Shown: one piece after another, positions 18,518-27,667 of the stretch
How the letters are laid out: each line of letters opens with the position of its first letter
Position numbering within the stretch: the stretch's first letter is position 1
Source of the DNA: Aquamicrobium zhengzhouense
GTDB lineage: Bacteria; Pseudomonadota; Alphaproteobacteria; Rhizobiales; Rhizobiaceae
Direction of reading: 5' to 3'
DNA length: 64,000 bases
Assembly (NCBI RefSeq): GCF_016124105.1
Contig: NZ_JADGMQ010000003.1
Span: 62,001-126,000, forward strand
Program-made: the position numbers and the translations under genes
The notes under the pieces: generated by a model
Seen by the model: only the letters and a program-made list of their open reading frames with translations
What the model was told of the DNA's origin: nothing
The model's database searches: none

Positions 18518-19578
18518 AGTCCGATCTCTCCCCGATACACCACGCCTTCGCCGCGGCGTGGCATGATACGGCCGATGGTCATGACGTCTTCGCCTGCCTG
18601 GGTCAGAACGGCTGCAACCTGTGCCGCTTGTCCTGCCGAAACGACGAGCACCATTCCGACGCCGCAATTAAACGTACGCATCATCTCATGGTGCGCGACG
18701 CCGCCCTCGCTGGCAAGCCAGGAGAAGACCTTCGGGACGTTGATGGCCTCGAGGTCGAGTTCGGCGGAGAACTCCTTGGGGAGCACGCGCGGAAGATTTT
18801 CCGGGAAACCGCCACCGGTGATGTGCGCGAGCGCTTTGACGCCGTGCGTGGTCCGGATGACTTCGAGGATCGATTTCACGTAGATGCGAGTGGGCGTCAG
18901 CAACGCTTCGCCAAGGGTCTTGTGCGGGTCAAACGGTGCAGGATCGCTCCAGTTGAGCCCTGAGCGCTCGACGATCCGACGAACCAGCGAATAGCCATTT
19001 GAATGGACGCCTGAAGACGCGAGGCCGAGGAGCACGTCGCCTTCAACGATGTCGTTCGTCGGAAGAAGCGTTCCACGTTCCGCAGCGCCCACCGCAAAGC
19101 CAGCGAGGTCATAGTCACCGTCGGCATACATGCCGGGCATCTCAGCAGTCTCGCCGCCGATCAGCGCGCAACCTGCCTGACGGCAACCTTCCGCGATACC
19201 CGAGACGATCGACGCACCTTGTGAGGGATCAAGCTTGCCCGTTGCAAAGTAGTCCAGGAAGAAAAGCGGTTCTGCGCCTTGGACGACGAGGTCGTTGACG
19301 CACATCGCTACCAGATCGATCCCGACAGTGTCGTGCTTGTCAGCTTCGATCGCGACCTTCAGCTTGGTTCCAACGCCGTCATTGGCGGCGACGAGGACAG
19401 GATCTGTAAACCCTGCTGCCTTGAGATCGAAGAGGCCGCCGAAGCCACCAATTTCACCGTCCGCGCCGGGGCGGCGCGTTGAACGGACCATGGGTTTGAT
19501 TTTCTCGACCAGGTCATTTCCCGCGTCGATGTCGACGCCTGCCTGGCTGTAGGTGAGACCTTTGTTCTCGTCGCTCAT
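18514..19578 (-). CDS. purM: phosphoribosylformylglycinamidine cyclo-ligase
   Basis: A 354-residue AIR synthetase (FGAM + ATP to AIR). It is recognised by [12 protein letters not shown] at the start, [38 protein letters not shown] and [15 protein letters not shown]. The ATG at 19578 gives [10 protein letters not shown]. The 21 residues upstream in the open frame are not family-like. It is the first gene of the purM-purN pair. Confidence 0.96.
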   Translation of the reverse strand: MSDENKGLTYSQAGVDIDAGNDLVEKIKPMVRSTRRPGADGEIGGFGGLFDLKAAGFTDPVLVAANDGVGTKLKVAIEADKHDTVGIDLVAMCVNDLVVQGAEPLFFLDYFATGKLDPSQGASIVSGIAEGCRQAGCALIGGETAEMPGMYADGDYDLAGFAVGAAERGTLLPTNDIVEGDVLLGLASSGVHSNGYSLVRRIVERSGLNWSDPAPFDPHKTLGEALLTPTRIYVKSILEVIRTTHGVKALAHITGGGFPENLPRVLPKEFSAELDLEAINVPKVFSWLASEGGVAHHEMMRTFNCGVGMVLVVSAGQAAQVAAVLTQAGEDVMTIGRIMPRRGEGVVYRGEIGL

Positions 19579-19681
19579 GGCGCGTCCACCTCGATGGTAT
19601 TGCCGATGCGGGCTCTTCGCATGATCCATTCGTGGCCGCAAGCTGCGCCAACGACACGAACAGGTTTAAACCCGTGGAAAG

Positions 19682-19695
19682 CGGGGAGCGCTCCC
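19682..19695. promoter_or_regulatory. 14-bp palindrome in the purM / CDP-alcohol transferase intergenic region
   Basis: GGGGAGCGCTCCCC is a perfect palindrome in the gap between the divergent genes. It could be an operator or part of a hairpin. Its role is unknown. Confidence 0.3.
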
Positions 19696-19770
19696 CTACC
19701 TTGATCCATGCCGGGCACTTTCTCATGTATAGGCATGAACTAATATCCGCGCGAGGGACGAGTTGCCAGC

Positions 19771-20313
19771 TTGACCATACCAAATCTGATTACGGTCTTC
19801 CGGTTTTTGCTGGTGCCAGCTGTGATCTGGGCGCTCGTCACGGACGAGGTGTTTTGGGCGCTCGCATTCTTCGTGACTGCGGGGCTGTCCGATGCCGTCG
19901 ACGGCTTCATTGCTCGCAAGTTCAACCAACGCTCGGAACTCGGTGCTTATATGGACCCGATGGCCGACAAGATCTTGCTGGTCAGCGTCTTCATCGCGCT
20001 GGGGCTCATGAAAGAGCTGCCACTCTGGCTGGTGATCGGTGTCGTTTCCCGCGATGCGCTGATCGTCTTGGCGGTCTTGCTTTCGAGCATAATGAGCAGG
20101 CCGGTCGCGATGAAACCGCTGATGATTTCGAAGGCGAACACGACGGTACAGATCGTATTGGCGATCATTGTTCTCGCTGAACTTGCGTTCGAAACGGTTT
20201 TAGGCCCGTTGAGGCCCGGACTCGTGATTTTGTGCGGCCTCTTGACCGTTGGTTCGGCAGCGGCCTATCTCGTCCAATGGCTAAGGCACATGGGTCACCA
20301 TGAACAAGCGTAA
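19771..20313 (+). CDS. CDP-alcohol phosphatidyltransferase family protein
   Basis: A 180-residue, multi-pass membrane enzyme with the complete signature: DAVDGFIAR, then GAYMDPMADKILL. Its N-terminus TIPNLITVFRFLLVPAVIW resembles PgsA, but it is a second copy beside the canonical pgsA at 7983, so the alcohol acceptor may differ (for example another glycerol phosphate or cardiolipin-type donor). The start is TTG. It overlaps the AI-2E transporter gene by 14 bases and is probably co-expressed with it and hdaA. Confidence 0.88.
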   Translation: MTIPNLITVFRFLLVPAVIWALVTDEVFWALAFFVTAGLSDAVDGFIARKFNQRSELGAYMDPMADKILLVSVFIALGLMKELPLWLVIGVVSRDALIVLAVLLSSIMSRPVAMKPLMISKANTTVQIVLAIIVLAELAFETVLGPLRPGLVILCGLLTVGSAAAYLVQWLRHMGHHEQA

Positions 20314-21430
20314 CGCTGAGATCGAAAACCAGATGGCGGAAGCGATGGTGGCCTCAGCATGGCGCCGTCAGCTCTTCTTCTGGGCGGCTGCGACAGTGGT
20401 CTTCGTCGGCTTCCTTTACATCTTCTCCTCGATCTTGCTGCCGTTCTTTGCCGGCATGATCCTGGCTTATTTTCTAGACCCTGTGGCCGACCGCCTACAG
20501 CGCTGGGGTCTTTCTCGCATCGCTGCAACCGTTGTGATCCTGGTCGTGTTCCTGATCCTGCTGGTCCTGGGGATGATGCTCGTGATCCCGATCCTGTTCA
20601 CGCAGCTGACCGACTTCCTTGCGAAACTGCCGGAATATCTTTCAGGCCTACAATCGCTGGTAACCGGTTTCGACCCGGAATGGATAAGCGAGCGTCTGGG
20701 GGTGAACCCGGAAGCATTGCGAGATGGCATCAACTCGCTGCTGACCCAAGGCACGGGCTTTATCAGCACGTTGTTCGGATCGATCTGGAGCTCCGGAAAG
20801 ACCCTGATCGACATTGCAGGGCTTTTCGTCATCACGCCCGTCGTCGCATTTTACATGCTCATCGATTGGGACAAGATGATAGATCGTGTCGATAGCTGGG
20901 TGCCCCGCGATCACCTCCACACCGTGCGAATGCTGGCGCGCGAAATCGACTCGGCCGTTGCCGGGTTTGTTCGCGGACAAGGCACAGTATGCCTGATCCT
21001 TGGCGTCTTTTATGCTCTTGGCCTCACGCTCGTTGGTCTGAACTTCGGGTTGCTCATCGGGCTATTCGCTGGCCTGATCAGCTTCGTTCCTTATGTGGGG
21101 TCGCTGATCGGGTTGGTTCTATCGCTCGGTGTAGCGGCAGTGCAGTTCTGGCCCGAGTGGCAGTGGATCGCCGCGGTCGCTGCCGTCTTCTTCGCAGGGC
21201 AGTTTTTCGAAGGTAATATTTTGCAGCCTAACCTGGTGGGCAAGAGCGTGGGCCTTCATCCGGTGTGGCTGATGTTCGCCTTGGTCGCCTTTGGTGCTCT
21301 TTTCGGATTCGTTGGCCTGTTGATAGCGGTACCAGCCGCCGCTGCAGTCGGTGTGATCGTTCGATTCATGATAAGGCGCTACCTGGATTCGCCCATGTAT
21401 CGCGGCCATGGCGTGGCAAGCGAAAATTAA
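20300..21430 (+). CDS. AI-2E family transporter (PerM-like)
   Basis: A 376-residue membrane protein with about eight predicted helices: paired N-terminal helices, a soluble central segment (about residues 95-160), then GLILGVFYALGLTLVGLN-type helices with the family-typical LIGLFAGLISFVPYVGSLIG and EGNILQPNLVGKSVGLHPVW. Members export autoinducer-2 or act as cation antiporters, and the substrate cannot be inferred here. It lies between a phospholipid-type transferase and hdaA, a conserved rhizobial order. Confidence 0.92.
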   Translation: MNKRNAEIENQMAEAMVASAWRRQLFFWAAATVVFVGFLYIFSSILLPFFAGMILAYFLDPVADRLQRWGLSRIAATVVILVVFLILLVLGMMLVIPILFTQLTDFLAKLPEYLSGLQSLVTGFDPEWISERLGVNPEALRDGINSLLTQGTGFISTLFGSIWSSGKTLIDIAGLFVITPVVAFYMLIDWDKMIDRVDSWVPRDHLHTVRMLAREIDSAVAGFVRGQGTVCLILGVFYALGLTLVGLNFGLLIGLFAGLISFVPYVGSLIGLVLSLGVAAVQFWPEWQWIAAVAAVFFAGQFFEGNILQPNLVGKSVGLHPVWLMFALVAFGALFGFVGLLIAVPAAAAVGVIVRFMIRRYLDSPMYRGHGVASEN

Positions 21431-21442
21431 GAGCCAATTGTC

Positions 21443-22132
21443 GTGCACAAGCCTTTGCAACTTCCTCTGGATCTCGTTCTGGACGCCGCCCACAATCGCG
21501 ACGATCTGGTAGTTGGCCCGTCGAACGAGCAAGCAGTCGCTTTGATCGAGCGCTGGCCCGATTGGCCGGCACCTGTCGCAGTTCTTGCCGGTCCTCCCGG
21601 ATCGGGAAAGACTCATCTCGCAGCAATCTGGCGGGAGATGAGCGGAGCGCGCAGTTTGACGGCAGACCAGCTCACCGAGGGCGTTGATGCAGCGGAGCAG
21701 GGACCTGTCCTCATTGACGATCTTGATTCTGCGCCGCTCGACGAGGTCGGTATGTTCCACCTTATCAACGCTGTCAGACAGAATGGCACCAGCCTGCTGA
21801 TCGTATCGCGCCGGTTCCCACAGGCCTGGGGTGTCAAGCTTCCGGACTTGGCTTCGCGTCTCAAGGCGGTGACGACTGTCGAGATCCATGAGCCTGATGA
21901 CATGCTGATGATGGCGGTCGTCACGAAGCTGTTCTCCGACCGGCAGGTCGAGGTGGAGCCGCACGTGGTACAGTTTCTCGTTCGGAGGATCGAGCGGTCT
22001 CTCTCGGCAGCGATGGAAGTCGTCGCTCGGCTGGATCGTGCCGCTCTGGAGCGTCAATGCCGGGTCAGCCGGGCGCTTGCCGCTGAGATTGTCGCCCAAA
22101 TGGATGGCGGCCAGCAGAGCCTAGACGTTTAG
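21443..22132 (+). CDS. hdaA: DnaA regulatory inactivator HdaA
   Basis: A 229-residue Hda-type AAA+ protein. The N-terminal QLPLDL is the beta-clamp-binding motif by which HdaA docks to DnaN and stimulates DnaA-ATP hydrolysis (RIDA). Walker A is GPPGSGKTHL, Walker B-like VLIDDLDS, and sensor-type arginines lie in SRFPQ-like and LASRLKA segments. The start is GTG. It lacks a DNA-binding domain IV, as expected. It overlaps the convergent kinase gene by 12 bases. Confidence 0.92.
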   Translation: MHKPLQLPLDLVLDAAHNRDDLVVGPSNEQAVALIERWPDWPAPVAVLAGPPGSGKTHLAAIWREMSGARSLTADQLTEGVDAAEQGPVLIDDLDSAPLDEVGMFHLINAVRQNGTSLLIVSRRFPQAWGVKLPDLASRLKAVTTVEIHEPDDMLMMAVVTKLFSDRQVEVEPHVVQFLVRRIERSLSAAMEVVARLDRAALERQCRVSRALAAEIVAQMDGGQQSLDV

Positions 22133-24868
22133 CTTCGCGTCAGATTTTGGATCCGCGAACTCCGCCTGAGCCAGCGGCAGTGTAACCCTGAAGCAGGTCC
22201 CGGGCTGGGCACGCGCAACAAGCTCAAGTTTGCCGCGCATCCGCGTGATGATTTGCTGGCTGATCGGCAAGCCCAGACCAGCCCCGGCATAGCTGGCGGC
22301 CTCTCCCTGTCGTCCGCGATAGAACTTGTCGAAGATCCGCTCCCGGTCCTCTTCGAGGATGCCAGCACCATTGTCTGCGACTTCGATGATGTACTGCTCG
22401 CCGACAATCCTCGAATGGACCGTGACTTCAGGATTGGCGGAGCCGTTATATTTAATGGCGTTTGATATCAGGTTGATCAGGACCTGGCTCAGACGATCTG
22501 GATCAGCAAGGACCGTCGCGGCGATTGCGCGCGAGGCTGTCTTCATGAGCACCTTGTTTTGACGCGCGAGAGCGTCGCATACCCGCATTGCCTGATCGAG
22601 TGTCTCTTCCGCGTCAGTTGCCCGACTTTCCCAAACACGCTCGCCGCGTTCAAGGGCAGAGAGGTCGAGGATTTCATCCAGCAGAGAAGTCAGTCGCAGG
22701 CTTTCCTTATGGATCGTTGATATGAACTTCTGGCTCGCGCTTTGATCCAGATCTTTCTCGGACAAAAGGATTTCTGAGAAAGCGCGTATCGCTGTCATGG
22801 GTGTGCGGACTTCGTGACTCACCTGACTGAGGAACTCGTCCTTCTGCAAATCGACTTCGCGCAGCTGACGGTTCGCATTTTCCAGCTTTTCTGCGGTCGC
22901 GCGTAACTGGGCGGATGCGCGCTCAAGCGCTTGGGAGTGCTCGATGGCCTGCTGCGTCTCGTCGGCCATCTGCATCACTTCCTCAAGTGAGACGACGCCA
23001 CCGGAGACGACCTTTGAGAGCATGACGTGCGCAGAAGCCGCGCCGATAGAACCAGCGAGCTCTCTCTCGAGTCTATCGATAAAGGTTGGGCTGGGTTCGA
23101 TGCTGCTCCAGGCAGTTCCCTTCTGGCGCGCTTCCTCACTGAAGAGTTCGAAGGCGCGCTGATGCCCCAGGACCCTTCGTGCGACGAGAAACAGATCGTC
23201 TGCGGTCGCCGATCCTCGGAGCGGATTCGTCTCGCCTGATCCGGGACGCGAGACATTGAGGAATATTGCGGCCTGTACGTGCTCCAGAGCCGACTGGCTC
23301 GTGCAAAGCGAGCCGACCACGAGCACGATCGTGTTGAGGAAAAGGCTCCAGAACACTGCATGGGAAAGCGGGTCGAGCCAATCCAGGCCGAATAGCGCCT
23401 GTGGACGGAGCCAAGATATACCTCCCGGGCCGTGCGCCATGATTTCAGCAATCATCGGCGACGATGACGCGAAAGAGGGCATGAAGCTCGACCAGAGCCA
23501 GATGACGTATCCCAGCGTGACGCCGGCTACGGCAGCTTTGGTAGACGCATCGCGCCAAAAAAGCGCCGCGATGATCGCAGGGAGAAATTGAGCGACCCCC
23601 GTGAATGAGATCAGGCCAATCGGGGCGAGGGCATCCGAAGCCCGCGTCAGCGAAAAATATCCGAAGCCAAGGAAGAGGATCAGAAGGATCGACAGCCGCC
23701 TCGCGTTGAGAATGAGGCGCCTGACCCCATGGCCATCGCCTTGGCTGTCGTCGGCGCTGAACCGCAGCATGACCGGCACAACGATGTGGTTCGAGACCAT
23801 GATGGAGAGCGCGATCGACTCAAGAATGATCATCGATGTGGCTGATGAGAAACCGCCGATGAAGGCGAAGAGTGCGAGCCCGTCCTGACCTGCGGCAAGC
23901 GGCAGGGTCAGCGTAAACATGTCGGGGTTCGAGCCTTCGGGCATGGTCGTGAGCCCGTACAGCGCAATGGGCAGAATGAAGAGGCTCATCGCCAGCATGT
24001 ATGCGGGGAACGCCCAGGATGCGGTTCGCAGGTGGCTCTCGTCAGAGTTCTCGACCACGGTCACTTGAAACTGGCGCGGCAAGCAGATGATCGCGGAGGC
24101 CGCAAGGATCATCGTGGCGATCCAGCGATCGCCGAAAGTTTCGGTCGCATGGATGTTCAGGCCAGCTTCCGCTGCGCGGCTGAAGATGTTCTCCAGCCCT
24201 CCGCCAGCGTAGAGCACGAATATTCCAACCGCGATCAACGCGGTGAGCTTAACGACAGCCTCCAGCGCAATGGCGGCGACAACGCCATGGTGCTGTTCCT
24301 TGGCGTCCACGTTGCGCGTGCCGAAGAGGATGGTGAATAGCGCCATGCCGGCGGCGACGCCGAAGGCCAGACCGACTTCGTCCCAGCCCTCGATACTGCC
24401 GCGACCGAACTCGGACGATCCCGCAATCGCTTCAATCGACGAGGTTACGGCCTTGAGCTGCAGCGCGATGTACGGCGCAATGGCAATGACCGCCAGGATG
24501 GTGACAAGGACACCAAGCTTGCTGGATTTCCCAAATCGGGAGGACAACAAGTCGGCAATGGACGTGATGCGCTGGTCATGGCTGATGCGCACCAGCCGAC
24601 GCAAAATGAACCACCAGCCAATGAAGACGAGGGTCGGCCCCAGATAGATCGTGGCAAATTCGAGCCCGGTTCGCGCCGCTGACCCCACCGCTCCGTAGAA
24701 CGTCCAACTGGTGCAGTAGACCGAGATCGACAGGGTGTAGACAAAGGGAGAGCGAAGGAAACCGCCGTGGCGATTGCGGGTATGGCGGTCGCCAAGAAAA
24801 GCGACGACGAAGAGGAGCCCTACATAGGCGACAGCGGAGGCAATGACGAGGTCGGCGGTTAGTGTCAC
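22121..24868 (-). CDS. sodium:solute symporter-fused sensor histidine kinase
   Basis: A 915-residue CbrA-type protein. Residues about 1-500 are a multi-helix SSS/PutP transporter-like domain. A linker and coiled coil (about 570-680) follow, then a histidine kinase: H-box SHEVRTPM near residue 690, N-box NLISNAIKYN, G1 DNGAGI and G2 GAGLGLPI. The start is GTG, overlapping a small upstream gene (GTGA). With the receiver at 25119 it forms a three-gene signalling unit. The transporter part may sense or import the ligand, which is unknown. Confidence 0.93.
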   Translation of the reverse strand: MTLTADLVIASAVAYVGLLFVVAFLGDRHTRNRHGGFLRSPFVYTLSISVYCTSWTFYGAVGSAARTGLEFATIYLGPTLVFIGWWFILRRLVRISHDQRITSIADLLSSRFGKSSKLGVLVTILAVIAIAPYIALQLKAVTSSIEAIAGSSEFGRGSIEGWDEVGLAFGVAAGMALFTILFGTRNVDAKEQHHGVVAAIALEAVVKLTALIAVGIFVLYAGGGLENIFSRAAEAGLNIHATETFGDRWIATMILAASAIICLPRQFQVTVVENSDESHLRTASWAFPAYMLAMSLFILPIALYGLTTMPEGSNPDMFTLTLPLAAGQDGLALFAFIGGFSSATSMIILESIALSIMVSNHIVVPVMLRFSADDSQGDGHGVRRLILNARRLSILLILFLGFGYFSLTRASDALAPIGLISFTGVAQFLPAIIAALFWRDASTKAAVAGVTLGYVIWLWSSFMPSFASSSPMIAEIMAHGPGGISWLRPQALFGLDWLDPLSHAVFWSLFLNTIVLVVGSLCTSQSALEHVQAAIFLNVSRPGSGETNPLRGSATADDLFLVARRVLGHQRAFELFSEEARQKGTAWSSIEPSPTFIDRLERELAGSIGAASAHVMLSKVVSGGVVSLEEVMQMADETQQAIEHSQALERASAQLRATAEKLENANRQLREVDLQKDEFLSQVSHEVRTPMTAIRAFSEILLSEKDLDQSASQKFISTIHKESLRLTSLLDEILDLSALERGERVWESRATDAEETLDQAMRVCDALARQNKVLMKTASRAIAATVLADPDRLSQVLINLISNAIKYNGSANPEVTVHSRIVGEQYIIEVADNGAGILEEDRERIFDKFYRGRQGEAASYAGAGLGLPISQQIITRMRGKLELVARAQPGTCFRVTLPLAQAEFADPKSDAKLNV

Positions 24869-25101
24869 GGCTCGCGGTCCTGCCTGTGACGTAGCGCCGT
24901 TTCATCATCAGGCAGCACCCTGCTGAACCAACGTGCGCCGATAATAAGGATGGCCCAGAACGCGAAGACGTAGACAATCTCAACCGGCACGCCGCCGAAG
25001 CGGGAATCGAAACGAGACAGTCGAACCAGTGGAGGTAGTAGCGCCACCACACCGAATAGCGTGAAGAACAATGCTGCAGCGATGATCTTTCGGCGGGTCA
25101 T
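24865..25101 (-). CDS. small two-helix membrane protein of the kinase operon
   Basis: A 78-residue protein with two hydrophobic segments (IIAAALFFTLFGVVALLPPLV and VEIVYVFAFWAILIIGARWF) joined by a short basic loop. It overlaps the SSS-kinase start by 4 bases, so it is coupled to it. Small two-helix partners are common beside SSS-family transporters, so it probably assists the transporter-kinase. The exact family is not recognised. Confidence 0.85.
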   Translation of the reverse strand: MTRRKIIAAALFFTLFGVVALLPPLVRLSRFDSRFGGVPVEIVYVFAFWAILIIGARWFSRVLPDDETALRHRQDREP

Positions 25102-25118
25102 AGCAGCGCCCCCCGCAA

Positions 25119-25508
25119 CTAGCTGCCTGCAATCGCGGATTTGACGTCAAGAAGCCTTCGGACCGCGTCGACGACATCGGTGTTGGAGTAGGGCTTGGTG
25201 ACAAACATGTCAGCGCCCAGTTCTTCGGCAATGCGCCGGTCCTGTTGTTGCCCCTTCGCCGTCAGAACCAGCACAGGCAAGTCCTGCGTCTGCCGATTCG
25301 TCCTGATCTGCTTAAGCACGTCGAAGCCTGACAGCTTTGGCAGCATTACATCGAGCACCAGAATGCGCGGTCGAGTCATCAGAATTGCATCAACGACGGC
25401 TGACCCGTCTGTTACGGAGTGTACCGTCCAGCCTGCTCTCTGAAGAACGAAACTCAGCGCCTCTAGGATGCTCGGCTCGTCTTCTGCAATCAGAATGTCC
25501 GTAGCCAA
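25119..25508 (-). CDS. single-domain response regulator
   Basis: A 129-residue CheY-like receiver with no output domain. The acidic pocket is in AEDEPS, the phospho-acceptor Asp in ILVLDVMLPKLSGF, the Thr in VLTAKG, and the Lys in FVTKPYSN. The TTG at 25508 follows GGAGGTAACGG. It is upstream of the symporter-kinase in the same direction and is its likely partner, presumably signalling by protein contact. Confidence 0.92.
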   Translation of the reverse strand: MATDILIAEDEPSILEALSFVLQRAGWTVHSVTDGSAVVDAILMTRPRILVLDVMLPKLSGFDVLKQIRTNRQTQDLPVLVLTAKGQQQDRRIAEELGADMFVTKPYSNTDVVDAVRRLLDVKSAIAGS

Positions 25509-25716
25509 ACCGTTACCTCCACCCCCTTCCTCCCAAGGGGCCCCCCTTCAGTCACTAAAGCGTAATAGTTTCAGTTCGCCAAGGGGTAAGAGCAACAAAC
25601 GTTAAGGAGATCATTTCCTCAGTTTGCCTCCGCGTGAACAGCGAGCGCAATCCGAGATGGTTTGGCAGGCATTCGGGTGAGAGGCCACTGACGAGGACAC
25701 CCGAAAGATGGCTGGA

Positions 25717-26103
25717 TCAGGCGCTGGCGACGGCACCCTTCAGGCGCTCGACAAATTCACCTGCCCGCACCGTCATCATCTTGATGCGGACACCTTTGGC
25801 CTCAATCTCCAGGATTTCTGACAGCGTGCCCGGTTTCAGGGAAACGTCGGCAATTTCGTTGAACGGAACCGACCAGCTAGCACCGTTGCTTTTGGCCTTG
25901 GATTTGACGAGGCGGCTTTGGGAAAAGCGTATCTCATCATTGAGCAGCTCAAGCGTGCCGTTGATCCAGACACCGTTCTGCCTCTTGAGCATGAGCGCGG
26001 TGGCCGGCAACAAAATCCAACGCCAAATCGGTATCCGGTACCCCTCAGGCAGCGGCTGCAGCCAAGAGACGGGGATGGAGTTTGAAGAGGCGGGCTGGGT
26101 CAA
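25717..26103 (-). CDS. small protein with GRAM/PH-like beta domain
   Basis: Up to 128 residues from a TTG at 26103; the start is uncertain (an internal ATG at 25992 would give 92 residues, and the open frame extends to 26268). After GYRIPIWRWILLPATALML the sequence alternates strands (VWINGTLELLNDEIRFSQS, WSVPFNEIADVSLKPG, LEIEAKGVRIKMMTV) and ends in an amphipathic helix, a layout resembling bacterial PH/GRAM-like domains. No function can be assigned. Confidence 0.6.
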   Translation of the reverse strand: MTQPASSNSIPVSWLQPLPEGYRIPIWRWILLPATALMLKRQNGVWINGTLELLNDEIRFSQSRLVKSKAKSNGASWSVPFNEIADVSLKPGTLSEILEIEAKGVRIKMMTVRAGEFVERLKGAVASA

Positions 26104-26266
26104 TTGGCTGTGTCCGGATGAGAATTTCTGAGTGCGATGCCATCTATCTCCCCGAAACGCAACATGATCGTTACCTGCGACTGGTCCCGTGTAGAACCTC
26201 TTCTGGGCCCTTTCTGGAGGGGAACAAAATTCATTCCCAAAAGCTCGGAGCAGAAAGGATCTACCC

Positions 26267-26602
26267 ATGGCGACATCAAGAGAGACAGCCGCAAATGTTC
26301 GCGGCGATATTCAGCAGGGGAAGAGCGGCGACAAAAAGCCCGGCTTTGACCCCGCTGCAGCCCCAATGGAAACCGATTCCGAGGCGGGGGGCGTTTCGCT
26401 GGACAGCGAAACCATCCGCCTCTCGCGCTCCAGCCAATACAACCCTGATATGCCCGACCGGCAGGAAACCGATGCCACGGCAATGCGGTTGTTCGAGCCG
26501 CAAAGAGCCGAGAGGGACGCGAAAAGGCGTAGTGTGACAATGATTGCCGGAGGCATTGCCGTTGCGCTGGTGTTGATCGCGTCGGTGATCTTTTTGTCCT
26601 AG
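26267..26602 (+). CDS. tail-anchored small protein
   Basis: A 111-residue protein: a polar, Asp/Gln/Arg-rich N-terminal 85 residues of low complexity, a basic stop (RDAKRRS), and one C-terminal helix (MIAGGIAVALVLIASVIFL) right at the end. This is a tail-anchored topology with the bulk in the cytoplasm. AGAAAGGATC precedes the ATG. It is divergent from the GRAM-like gene and upstream of the BrkB-like gene. The function is unknown. Confidence 0.75.
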   Translation: MATSRETAANVRGDIQQGKSGDKKPGFDPAAAPMETDSEAGGVSLDSETIRLSRSSQYNPDMPDRQETDATAMRLFEPQRAERDAKRRSVTMIAGGIAVALVLIASVIFLS

Positions 26603-26674
26603 GGCGCGTCGCACTCGACCCTTGCATAGAAGCTCGATCAGGGCGAACCTCCATGCGCGCGAGCTGGTGCACGC

Positions 26675-27667
26675 ATGAGCAGAAGTTGGGGTGACAACAT
26701 GCCTTCTAACGGTTCCGTGGACCGCGACGCGCATGGACGCGATGCGACCAGCCCGGCGCGCATACCTGCAAAAGGCTGGTGGTCCGTTATAAAGCGCGTG
26801 GTCAGCGAAGTTTCTGCTGATCGGATCATGCTTACGGCGGCCGGCGTCACATTCTATCTTCTACTCGCGCTTTTTCCTGCGCTGACGGCATTCGTGTCGA
26901 TCTATGGTTTCGTATCCGATCCGGCGACGGTCGCGCAGCATCTCACATTGCTTGATGGCGTGCTTCCGTCCGGGGGAGTGGAACTTATTGAAACACAGCT
27001 GCAATCTCTGGCGCGACAGGATCCGAGCGCCCTCAGTTTTGGCTTCGTGTTCGGCCTGTTGGTTGCCTTGTGGAGCGCAAACAGCGGAATGAAATCGATC
27101 TTTGATGCGATGAATGTGGTCTACGAGGAGGATGAGAAGCGGGGCTTCATCAAATACAACCTCATGTCGCTTGGCTTCACGCTGGCGGCCCTCGTTGCAG
27201 CGATGTTCTTCATCGCGCTGATAGGTATCGTCCCTGCAGTTCTGGCGTTTCTATATCTCGAGGGCATGACCGAATTCCTCATCCGATTTTCGCGCTGGCC
27301 GCTCATGTTGTTCGCGGTCGCCTTCGCATTCTCTGTGATCTACCGATGGGGGCCGAGCCGGAGAAAGGCAAAATGGCGCTGGGTGAGCTGGGGCTCTGGT
27401 TTCGCGGCTATTGCGTGGCTTCTCGTGTCGATCGGTTTCTCCTGGTACCTGGAGAATTTTGCCAACTACAATGCCACCTATGGATCGTTGGGAGCGGTCA
27501 TCGGCTTCATGATCTGGACGTGGATTTCCGTGATTATTCTTCTGGTCGGGGCCGAGCTTAACGCCGAACTCGAACATCAGACCGCGGTCGACACCACGCG
27601 AGGGCCGGACAGACCGATGGGGGAGCGTGGTGCCGAGGTCGCGGACAGTGTGGCCGCGGAAAGTTAG
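26675..27667 (+). CDS. YihY/virulence factor BrkB family membrane protein
   Basis: A 330-residue inner-membrane protein with about six helices. The family pattern is clear: TAAGVTFYLLLALFPALTAF, then SANSGMKSIFDAMNVVYEEDEKRGF, GSLGAVIGFMIWTW and VGAELNAELEHQ at the end of the last helix. BrkB/YihY proteins were once called RNase BN but are now regarded as membrane proteins of unclear, possibly transport, function. An alternative start is ATG 26699. Confidence 0.92.
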   Translation: MSRSWGDNMPSNGSVDRDAHGRDATSPARIPAKGWWSVIKRVVSEVSADRIMLTAAGVTFYLLLALFPALTAFVSIYGFVSDPATVAQHLTLLDGVLPSGGVELIETQLQSLARQDPSALSFGFVFGLLVALWSANSGMKSIFDAMNVVYEEDEKRGFIKYNLMSLGFTLAALVAAMFFIALIGIVPAVLAFLYLEGMTEFLIRFSRWPLMLFAVAFAFSVIYRWGPSRRKAKWRWVSWGSGFAAIAWLLVSIGFSWYLENFANYNATYGSLGAVIGFMIWTWISVIILLVGAELNAELEHQTAVDTTRGPDRPMGERGAEVADSVAAES

